Positions 12,493 to 24,400 of a stretch of 64,000 bases of DNA are shown one piece after another. The notes under the pieces were generated by a model. It was given only the letters and a program-made list of their open reading frames with translations. It did no database searches and had not been told where the DNA came from. Both the position numbers and the translations under genes were made by a program. Positions within the stretch are counted from its first letter, which is position 1, and each line of letters begins with the position of its first letter. This stretch comes from Echinometra lucunter (lineage: Eukaryota > Echinodermata > Echinoidea > Camarodonta > Echinometridae): contig CM057162.1 of the NCBI GenBank assembly GCA_029962745.1, forward strand, positions 16,291,817 through 16,355,816, written 5' to 3'.

Positions 12493-15400
12493 TAGCAGTA
12501 GTAGTACTAGTACTAGTGGCAGAAGTAGCCTAGTGTTGTAGCCTCAATAGTAGTAGCAGTAGTAGTAGTAGTAGCAGCAGTAGTAGCAGGAGTAGCAGTA
12601 GTAGCAGTAGTAGAAGTAGTAGTAGCCGTAGTAGCAGTAGTAGTGGTGGTGGTGGTGGTAGCGCTTACAATAAGTCAAACAGTGCAAATACATGTAATTA
12701 TAATTACGAAATTAATCATATGAAAATCCTAAACTACAAACTGACAAAAAAAAAAATGGTTTTCAAAGTCTTTCTGAATATTGTAAATGATGGAGACTGT
12801 CTAATTGTGAGTGGCAAATCATTCCAGTGTTTTTAAGCTGACACAGTAAATGTCCTATCACGAGCTAATGTACGAGTAACTGAATGTGTAAGACGAAGAG
12901 GATCACTGGCTGACCTTATTACTCTGGTGGGTGTGTATAAATTCAAACAATTACCCAAATACTTTGGAGCTTGATTATCAAGTATTTTGTACACATACAC
13001 AAGTAATTTGAAAATTTTATTCTCTGTTTCAAAGGAAGCCAGTGCAGTGAACTCAAAAGTGGTTGAGAAGGATGATCCTTGGAAACCTGTAACACTAATC
13101 GTGCTGCCCAATTCTGCAGCCATTGAACACGAAGCAATTGATCAGTACTTCATGTTCTTCATTGTCAAAAACACTCAGTCGATGTAAAATACAACTCTTA
13201 GATTGCCTTTCTAATATACCTTTTTGTTATGTAGGCATATATTACTGGCCTACATTTAATGTGTAGTCGGTGTGGTGTTTGTGATTGTACTTTTATAAAC
13301 GAAAATTAGAGAAAACATAATTTTTAATGAAATGAATATGAAACTGATGTGCAGATATGCAACCGATTGCAATCTTAAGCTGCCTGTTTAATCTTATATT
13401 CGGCTTTGGCAGAGAAAAGGTACGAAACTTTCTGAGCTGCCATCCTCATTCTTTATTGTTTAAGCTGTTGTTGTTGTTTTTCTTTTGTTAAAGGCCTGTA
13501 TGTTTCTAATGATGTGATGGATACCTGTTCGTTACACTTGGAAATACAATTATATTTTCAACTATACATTTAGTATTTTGACTCAATAGCTTTCCAGCGG
13601 TAGACTCCCCTCACTATGTATCACTCGTACAAGCAACATCGATCTCATAGTTGATTGAGAGTCAGAAGGGCATTTGTTGTGCTTTTATTAAATGGTTTTC
13701 TGGCCCTCAGCAGAACATTTGAAATAAGTACTAGTAGTACTAATACAGAATAGCAGAGATAGTGCGAGCACATTGGAGAGGGAGAGAGACAGAGAGAGAG
13801 AGTGCAAGCACATTAGAGAGAGAGAGAGAAAGAATGAGCATTATTGGGGAAGGAGAGAAAATCAGTGCCTGCGCGAACGCAACAAGTATCACTAGTAGGG
13901 TCTGCGCGCGAAGACTACAAACCATCGTACATAAGTCGTCGTGACAGTCTATGGGATTGCGTGGATTGCCTATGGAAAGGTCCAGCAAGAAATCAAGTCC
14001 ACACACATGCGCACAAGGAGGATTTGCGTGTCCATGTACGGAAAAAAATTCGCCTCCCGGAAGGACTATATGCAAATTCATTCATAGAAGTATTCGAAAA
14101 TGTTTAAATATTATATTATACATGTATGTGGGTAGTTCCAACACATGGAAAAAATGCAGGCACATACCAGATTATGTCCCTTTTGTAAACAGGTATGGAA
14201 TAAGCGTCTCTTGGAACGACAGTTAATTTTCTTCCTAATTTTTCCCCACTAGGAACGACAGATAGTTTTGTAGTGAACTTCCCAAGTGTGGGCGTACGCT
14301 AATCCATATTTCAAATTATTTTCAGTTGAAAATTCTTCAGTCCCTTCTAGATTCAGGATCTTCTTGTCACTCTAATGCGATGAATACTTCCCCGATCAAA
14401 CCCGTTTCCCAGTCTCTGAAAACCAACAACGTGTCAGTTATCATGGAGTTTATGACTCCATGAAGTTATCCAAAGTTGAAAACTTACCATACAGATCATA
14501 CACATCACTGGAAAATTGTTGAAGAAATTCTGGCGCTCCATCAATAGTGATAAATGTAAGGCTGTCATCCCCGAAAAAAGAAAATTGAGAGAAAACCTCA
14601 TAAAAATGATAAATCGTAGCAACGATGATGATGAAAAAATTGAGTTAATGATAGGAATAATTGTTACAATCATAATAATACTGATAATGACTACTAGAAT
14701 GATGAAAAAACAATAAGAAAAAAGGAATAATTCGTTATAATTTTGATCCTGATGATGGTGATCATAAAAAAAACAACTATATTCCATGTTAAAAACTTTT
14801 TGTACATAATGTTATATGATCTGATGATTGAAGAATCTGAAAGGAAGTTCTTTCTTACAACCATAATAGGTTTCTAAAAGATTAAAAGATAAATCGTTAT
14901 TCATACTTTGTTAAAATAAATAACACAGAGAGAATATATCTACATAACAATAGTGACAGGTTTTGGGCTTTTTAACGCTGTAAGTCCCATATTTTTTTTT
15001 TCCTGCTTCCTCCCGAAACCGATGCCGGAGAAATACGACGTTGTTCGGTAACTGGGTGTCACCTTCCCGGGTTCATACTTTGGGAATCTCGCATTTTGTA
15101 GCAATTTGATGGCTCCTATTATGCGTCTGTCTAGGCGTTGGTTTTTTGTTGTTGTTTGTCTGAGGGTGATCGTATGCTGAGCCATAACACAGCATAAGAG
15201 CGTGGGCCAAAGATAAACGCAACAGCTAGCCTAGACGACTCTTGAGTGAAACTCAACGAGTTAAAGCGCACGCGGGGTGGAGATCGGTTGAGATCAGTGG
15301 CGTACCGTGGGTCATCGCTGGGGGGGGGGGGGGGGCACCGAGCATGGTCATAAGCGGAATTTTTTTCGGGGGGGGGGGGGCGGCAAGGCACGTAAAATTT

Positions 15401-18400
15401 CAAAGAAATACAAAAGTGAGGGAGCAAAGTGATCGAGCTGGTCATGAGGGCGCTTTTGCATTTTTAAAACTGAAATTGAAGGATCTGGTACACACTTTTG
15501 GTGAATTTTTTGACAACTTAAAAATGTTAAGTATTCAAAATTTCTGGGGGCAACCTCCACCCTGCCCCACCCCCCACTGCTGCGAGTGGAAAAGTTTAGG
15601 CGGGTGTGTATGGTTTATTCTCTCATTCTAACATTAAAGACAATAATCTCGAATCAACGTGTCTTTAGGGACGTGAAACGTTTTAAAATTTTGGGAAAAT
15701 AATGTATCTTGCCAGATACCACCCTGTTTTTGCGAGCGAGCGAAGCGAGCGAGCCTAAAAATTACTTGATTTGCAATAAAACATATGTTCTTTCATTATC
15801 ATAATACACTATCGGAACACTACAGGCCAAGATGATATTTCAATGAAATACATGCCCCGCTTTCAGACGAGAGAGTTCTCGTATCGATATACGACGTACG
15901 GATATATGACGTATGGATATAGGACGTTTTTAGCATCTGAATGCTCTTATATTGATACGTCGTTTCAATATACGACGTATATCGAAACGATGGTTTGGGC
16001 ATCGTTTCGTACGATTATCCTATATCCATACGATGTAAATTCACGTCTGAATGCTCTCATATCCGTACGTCCTATAAGTAGGTGGGACTTATTTGCAACG
16101 CGCGCTTAGGGCCCAACCTCTGCTCTACTATGAGTCCAGCACAACGCGCGTATGGCAAGCCGTTTTAACATTTAATCCTATTTCTTGATATCAAGAATTC
16201 GATTTCTTGATATTAAGAAATAGTTTTGTGTAGTTAAGCAATGGTAATTCTTGATATCATTTATTCATTTCTTGATATCAAGAATACGAATTCTTGATAT
16301 CAGGAATACGAATTTTGATATCAGGAATTCGATTTCTTGATATCAGAAATTCGATTTCTTGATATCAAGAATTGTTAAGTGATTTATTTCGAGCACAAAA
16401 TCATTGCAAGAATCAATTTGGATATCGAGCACAAACGAACTCAAAAGTTGTGCAGAATTGAAATTCATAGTTGATTTGCAGCGTACAATTAATGCAGAAA
16501 TTCATTCTGATTTCGAACTCAAAACTTGTGCACGATTATACTGTGATTCGATTTCGAACTTAAAACTTGTGCACGATTACATTGTGATTCGATTTCGAAC
16601 TCAAAACTTGTGCACGAATTCATCCCGTACCAAGCGGCTATATGGCAAGCCGTTTTAACATTTAATCCTATTTCTTGATATAAAGAATTCATTTCTTGAT
16701 ATCAAGAATTCAGTTCTTGATATCAAGAATTCGAATTCTTGATATCAAGAAATCGAATTCTTGATATCAAGAAATCGAATTCTTGATATCAAGAAATGGT
16801 TTTGTGTAGTTAAGCAATGGTAATTCTTGATATCAAGAAATGAATTCTTGATATCAAGAAATAGGATTAAATGTTAAAACGGCTTGCCATACGAACGAGC
16901 GTAGCGAACGAGGGAGCACACACTAACCCCTTCAGTAAATTACATTGTGAGCATATGAAACATCTGAATTATTTATTTGGTTACCTCACTCGCCTAATTC
17001 GTTTGTTTTGAAAAAGAATCAAACAATTATACATCGAGCGAGCGCAGTGAGCGAAGAAAATTCACTTTTTTCATTTTAGAAGTGTTATTTCGTCCGATCC
17101 TCTGTGTGCTGAATATGAATTGATTTAAGGTACTTCGCTCACCGTCCGAAACCATTCTGTTTTTACAAACGAGCAAAGTCAGCGACGCCCACCCTTACAA
17201 AATACATAAATGTATGGATTCGTCAGCAAAATACAATGGATGTTCTTCTTTTTGTTGTTGTTGTAATTTTGTGAACCAAATTCCTGTTCACTCATGCATA
17301 AAACGTTAATCTCATAAACCACAAATTTCACTCAGCAAACCCAATCTAATAGCAACTGATCATGAACTTATCATATCACCCTCAATTTTGTAAGCTCCAA
17401 AGGACTCACCTCTCACAAATTGGAAGGCGCAATTCCAGCGCAACCTAATTTTTATACCCTTTAGAAAAGTGAGCAATGCTCACTCATGCATGAATTACTT
17501 TTGGCCTTTTTTGGTCTTATGTGAAAGTTGAGTCCATGGGCTATCCATACATATAAACCTTTTCCCCCGGATTCACATACATGTATTTTTTATTTGGCAG
17601 CTATTTCTAAAGTGTAAAGGTTTTTTGCGGGACACACGGTAGACTAAAGCAGTGTGCATTTATGGCAGTGATCAGTGGACCAAGCCGCGTCAGCGGCGAG
17701 GCCTTTACTAACTTGCGGAGCTCACTAGATATTTGCATATACATGATGGTCTTACATTATAGAGCAGCTAGCGAAAATCGTGATCAATCATAACTGTTTT
17801 GACCGCGGTGTGTTATTTGGATTCGTTTAATAAATTACGGGGGAATCGGTATTCAAATGTACTAAATAATTAATAATATCTAGTTCAATTTTCAGTAAAA
17901 CAAATATTTGTGAAAGTAAGTAAGGTATTTCATGACTAGCTGTATTCATTATTTTGCTACATGAATAGATCTATCATAAAATTGTGCTCTCTCCTGTTTC
18001 ATTTCAACCTACGCATAGTGATTCGCGCGATCAGCTAGTCGATTGTTATTGTACAACAAGTGAACGTCAGGTACACGTCATTAATGATATTCATAAATTC
18101 TCTGGAATTGTCTACTCTGATTGGTGCATCGGATTCGAACCGGCGGTTGGGGAGGCTTTCTCGGTAAGCCACTTTGCATCTAATTATCTACGGATTTGGG
18201 AGCGGAAACGTAATACACAAGAAAAGAAATAAACTACAACAACCACTCAGGTTAGTAAATGCGTCGGTGCTGATGCACCTCGGGCCACGGATCACAGTCG
18301 TTGTGCGATTAGTCTACGTATTCAGGCGTGTTTAGGGAAATAACAGCACCGAGTGACTTGGCTAAAGGCTAGTGTGCGGCCAGATGAGGGTGTGTGTGTG

Positions 18401-21400
18401 TACTCGAGTGTAAGCAAGAAAACATTTTGGCAGAAAAATTCCCCGCTCCTCATTACGCCAGTGTTCATAATGCTAAATAAACCTCAGTAACTTTCGCATC
18501 CTATACCGGATACCCATTTAAAACCTGGATGGAAAGTGGAATACGCATACCTTTCTCAAAGACATTAGGGAGCTTTAGATACGCGACGCAGCTCAGACGA
18601 CGCGGAATCTTGCCAAAAATGTTGTTGTGCGCTTGCGCGAGACAGCTCTTTTCCAATCCATCCTGCGTCGTCTGTTTTACACAACAGTTCAGAGGCCAGT
18701 TTACAGTCCTCCCCGATACGCGACCACATAAATAGTGTACGCGACGCGAGACATTTGTTGATCCTAACAAACGTAGAGGGCGTCAACACTTTTCAGTGTT
18801 GCTATTAGGAAGGTTCACTGCGCTTATTTTTTGTGACCATGATTTTCTCGGATCTTCTCTCAGAAAGGTTTTTCAGTAGACTGTAGAGTTGATTTTTTTT
18901 TTTTTTTCGTTTGGAAAATTTTACCACTTTTAATTGAATAAAAAATTTGAAATAAAATCTAATGGCAAATAATGTTTTTATGCTTTCCTTTTATTTTAAG
19001 GAAGAAAAAAAGCTAAAACAGTGATAATTTTCTAAGCTTACTTTTTGATACAATAAAATAGATTTTTGAGGATGATAACGTTCTTCTGCTAGATTTCGCT
19101 GCTACTACTAGATCCACCACGCTGTACTTGTATCAATCAATGTCGCGTATGTAGGCTATCATCATGCGATGAAAAATGACCGCCTCGTTGGAGTCCGTAC
19201 GTGAAAGTGAATAAAGTTGGACAAGGTATGATTTGAATTATGAAATTTAATGTTAGATCTACTTATTTGAAATGATAATTAATCAAATTTGGCAACTGTG
19301 GGGAATGAGGGACCGACTGTCTGCATACAAATTATTGTCTAGATTCTAAGCTTAACCTCCTAACTTTAATTTTTGCCAACCCGCGCCTGTGCCTGCGGCA
19401 GTCCGCATGCATGCGAAGTTTACTTCGGCCCGTTTTCCGATCGTTCTGGGGTTAATAGTCTAATCAGTCAAGACAATCTTATGGTTAGGCAATTTCTTTT
19501 TGATCAAATCCAATAACTCATTAAAACTGTCAGCAATATCGTGAAATATTCCCGCTCTAAAAATGTTCTAAGTTTCTTTTAGGTTAGCCGGTTGGGTAAC
19601 AACACCAACATTTAATATTACTATAGATCTAACTCGTCTAAAGTAGATCTAGACTTAGCCCCGGAACGCTGCTACGGCTACGGCGCGTTCGGACTGCCGC
19701 AGTAACATAGCCTTAAAGTAGATATAAGAAGGCAACAAATGTCCATGAATTTGGTATCTATGCAATGCATATGCTATTCATAAGGTGTTTATTCACATGG
19801 CAAATCACAAAAAGTCTTCTTGCTCCTGGATATCCTTAACTGAAATGACGATAAATACCCTCCTCAGTCAGCCTGGAAAACCAGTCACGAAACAAGTCCA
19901 CTATTCGTGACGTCACGCGAGGGAATAAGTATATTAACATACCCGGATGTTCCATACAAAGCAAGTGCAGAGAGAGAGAGAGAGAGATTTCTGTTTTTTT
20001 TTTTTTTTTCCAAAGCCTGAAAAGTCAAATAATTCAGAACTCTATGATCAATGTTTTTCCTTCTCCTTATAGTTAATAGTGTGAATATCAATTATCTGGT
20101 TTAGAATTATGACATATGCATGCTAACAATGCGAAATTAATTGATATTTTCACCATTATTTTTTTGGTGTGTGTCGAATTTGGTGAGATTACGAGAGAGT
20201 TTGCTCTGTCAGAAAGTGGATCCAGCCGGTCGTACAGAAAGTGTTGAAGAACGTAGGAAGCGCGTGTGTGTATGGTGTGTAGCGTGTGTCGAAAACAAAA
20301 AAGTGTTGCGTATAGTAAGTTTGTGTACACCCAGCGAGCTTTGGTTGGTTGCTTGCATAAGCCAGCGCAATATCTATCAAGCCACCGCCGGGTGTAGCCG
20401 GCTGGTCTCCCAGCCGAGAATCCGCTCTCTGCAAAAACGTCCATGCAGGAGTCGAATCACTCGCGGATGAATATCGATCAACAACGACGTCGTCAGCTGG
20501 AGATCTCTGTATCAGGTTTGATATATATTTTTTTAATGTTTTGCTGTTTTTTTTTTATTTATTTCAGGCTTACTGCATCCTTTTGAGGCAGTCGCACATA
20601 TGAATGATGAGTATGATCATAGTTCTAGGAATTACTGATTCACATAATTGATCCTGCAGACCCATCTAACATTTACTATTCGTACGCGTAGGTTCAATGG
20701 TGATTGCACCTTTTTTTTCCGAGACAGTAAGCTCGCCTTAAACCTCTACAAAAAGGTAACTGGGACGATATGAAAAAAAAAAGTCAGCTACTGAATAATG
20801 TTGTTTTGTGTTTCTTCATTCAAATAAAAACATAGAGTCTTTCACATTATCCCATTTACGAATTTACAATGACAATCTAAGCTCTTTATAAGAAGGAACT
20901 TTTACGTAGGCACATCATTGCCACTACTTTCACCGGCGCATGCAATCACCTTTCGTGACGTCACCATCGAGGCCCTTGGTTTCTGCGTGCGACCCAGCGT
21001 TTCTGACTTCGAGATTTTAGTGAAGTTTAGTCGCTTAAATTCACCATTCTGAACTTGTTTTGTGGTTGAACACCACTCAATGTTATTTTGGGGTTGATAG
21101 CTTTCCATTGATGTAATTATCTCAATATTTGTGATCGTTTTCTTATATCATCTTTAAATTTGCTAGATTATCTGATTCAGGGACTCATCGCATGCAGAAA
21201 CCTAGGTGCTCGGTCGTAACGTCAGGAGGGGGATTGAATGCGCCGGTGGAAGAAAGTGGCAATGATGGGCCTATGTAAAAGTGCATTCTTGTCAGAGCTT
21301 AGATTGCCATTGGAAAATTCGTAAACGGGATAAAGTGAAAGATTTTCTGTTTTTATTTGAATGAAGAAACACGAAACAACGTAATCCAGTCGCTGATTTC

Positions 21401-24400
21401 TTTTTTATATCTTCACAATTTCCTTTTTGTAGAGTTTTAAGGCGAGTTTACTGTCTCAGAAAACGAGGTTCAATCACCATTGTATTGAACCTGCGAATAT
21501 TAAATGTCAGACGGGTTTCGTTGGTGTGCAGGATCAATTATGTGAATCGGTAATTCCTAGAACTATGATCATACTTATCATTCATATGTGTGAATGCCTC
21601 AAAAGGATGTAGTACGCCTATAAAAACAGACAAATATCAAATTTGATATAGAGATTTCCAGCAGCTGACGACGTCGTAGTTGAAGGATATTCATCCACAA
21701 GTGATGCGGCTCCTGCCTGAACGTTCTTGCAGAGAGCGGATTCTCGACTGGAAGACCAGCCGCCTACACCCGGCTTTGGATTGATGGATATTGCGCTGGC
21801 ATACATGCAAACGCCAGTACGTATACACACCTTGTACACCAAAGGTACACACCCTTTGGTTCACACCATACATGTAGGTACACCAAGAGGTACCACACAA
21901 ATATATACGCTTGCGCTTTGGTACGAGCGGCCGGATCCACTTTCCAGAGCTCGTAATCTCACCAAATTCAGTACACTCCCCCAAAATAATGGTAAAAATA
22001 TCAACTAATTTCGCATTGTTAGCATGCTATGTCATAATTCTAAACCAGATAACTGATGTTCACACTATGAACTATAAGGAGAAGGAAAAGAAATGACCAC
22101 AGAGTTCTGATTTTTTTTTTTTACTTTTCAGCCTTTGGAAAAAAAAGTAGAAATCTCTGTGTCTATCTGCACATGTTTTGTATGGAACATCCGGGTACGT
22201 AAATATACGTTCACCCCTTCGTGACGTCTCGAATAGTGGACAAGTTTCGTGACTGGTTTTTCCGGCTGGCGAAGAACAAATAAACACATATGGACATGGG
22301 AGAGGATAGATGAGAGGAAGAAAAAAGAAATACATGGAGAAAGAACAGAGGATACAGATCTAACATGTTGGAATTAATTATTTCTTCGGTGGTTTTTTTT
22401 TTTTCTTTTAGCTATACCTTTCCATTTTTTTATGGACTTCTAGGCCTATGGATCCATCTTTCTTTTTACATTTCTTTGGGCAATCCTCTCGTCTGTTTCT
22501 TCGCCTTCAGTTCCTTGAAGGCCACTTTTCCTTCTGTATTTCTTTGCTTTTTCTTTCATTTATTCTCTCTGTACACGTACACGTACACCATCGCCGCGTG
22601 CGCCGCTGTACGTGGTATAGACTGAAAACAGAGAGATTCATAATGCTGAAACGAAACCTAGACCTTGAAACCAGCACGTTTGATGCAATTAATCGAAAAA
22701 CTGCCTAGGCTACGGTGTAAAACGGAAACGCGCTGCCGGCTGACTAAGGAGGCTATTTATTGACATTTCAGTTGAGGATATCCAGGAGCCAGAAGATTTT
22801 GTGATTTGCCATGCGAATGAACAACTTATGAATGACATATGTTTTGCGTAGATACCAAATTCATGGACATTTATTGCCTTCTTATATCTAAGAAAATTAT
22901 ATCTTGCTTAGGGCAATTTTGTTGTTTGATTTTGACCCCTGCAACGTTGAATGTTTGATAGCCTACAGTCACACACAAGTTTGATCTTATGTGCTCCTAC
23001 CTTCTTTTTAAGGAAATTAAATAAAAATCAGAGAGTGAAAGTTGAGTAAAATTAGCCATTGGCATAATTGGATAAAAATGACAAAAATTTACATTTAAAC
23101 AAGGATATTGCATGTACATGTATGATTTAACAATTTTCATATCCGCCTTAGTAAAATATATGAAAAATTAGCCATTGGCATGATTGGATCAAAATGACAA
23201 AAATTTACATTTAAACAAGGATATTGCATGTACATGTATGATTTCACCTTCTTTTTAAGGAAATTAAATAAAAATCAGAGAGTGAAAGATGAGTAAAATT
23301 AGCCATTGGCATAATTGGATCAAAATGACAAAAATTTACATTTAAACAAGGATATTGCATGTACATGTATGATTTCACAATTTTCATATCCCCACTCAAC
23401 ATAAAATCACTTAATTGTTTAAGTCATGTAGGTTTGCATTTTCATATATTTTACAAAATTATAAATCTTTGTACTTTTAGTCTTCAGCTATTGCAAAAAA
23501 TACTTTTATTTTTATATTTCTTTTAAAAGAGGTATATGTTATTGTTATTTTTTCTCTTTTTTTCTTTTCAGAAGATTCTGATGATCAAAATCCTGTAGCC
23601 CCTAGACAATCAAAGAATTGCTCACTGCTCAACCTGCCATGCCACCCTTCACCATCTATAAAGAACAGAGCACATCACGGCCTTTGTCCGAAATTTAAAG
23701 AGCTGCTGATACTGAACAAGATGCTGTTCAGAAAATGCTTGGTAGATTTTATTTCTTTTAGGTCAAGTCCTACTTGCTTTTCAAGCAAACTGAATAATCA
23801 GAGAAAAATATGTTTATTGCTTCCAATCATGTAAATGATTAAAACATTAACCATAACTTACTGATGACCATCACCTTCCTTCCATACTCCTAATTGTGCA
23901 ATTTCATATTTTCTTCATTTTAACATGTCTGTAGTATTGAATTTAGAAGTGCATTCTTAATAAACTAAGGGTTTGCATTGGGACGTACCTTTCCTACTTT
24001 TTCTTCTTGATGTTAATTGTATATACATTATATTTTATAACTCAAGTAATGCTTATTCTGGGGTATTCTTATGTAGATGTGTAAGAGATTCAGCAAATGT
24101 AAGATGTTTCACCATCACTTAGTATGTTTAATGTTTATTTGATTTAATGTGAGTAGGTGGATGGATATACTTTATTGACTGTGCAAAATATGATATTTTC
24201 ATTTATTAGACTTGACAAAGTAAGAAGACTTAAAGGAAAAGTTCACCATAATCATTTGACTAAATAATTTCACAAGTATGCTCATGAGTTAGCCGATGAT
24301 GTTGCACACTCCCATTTCTTTGTGTATTTTGTTCATTAAAAATTGTAAGGATGGACCTGCCATTTCAGTATAAAAGTAGGTCTTTTAAGTCGGCTCGGCA

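Larger units (their letters stand above)
10390..14066. mobile_element. ~3.7 kb composite fold-back element in gene A intron
   Basis: Inverted arms of about 850 bp: left about 10,390-11,240, right about 13,190-14,066. The outer ends share CTCCCGGAAG / CTTCCGGGAGG and GTACATGGA / TCCATGTACG; inner matches include TCGGCTTTGGCAGAGAAAAGG. The arms hold matching open frames of low meaning. The middle contains triplet microsatellites on both sides of a spacer and an inverted reverse-transcriptase fragment (12,838-13,135). No transposase is seen. It occupies most of the last intron of gene A. Confidence 0.8.

Noticed and set aside
10373..14107. Paired open frames of about 90-140 codons in both arms
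   Set aside because: They are the same inverted-repeat sequence read in opposite directions, without homology or a consistent start; nothing supports protein coding.
16151..16891. CRISPR-like array
   Set aside because: The repeated unit is a 16 bp palindrome with 3-12 bp gaps, not regular unique spacers, and the genome is eukaryotic.
16151..16891. STAT or heat-shock element cluster
   Set aside because: TTCTTGATATCAAGAA has the wrong spacing for TTCNNNGAA and for nGAAnnTTCn, so neither motif is present.
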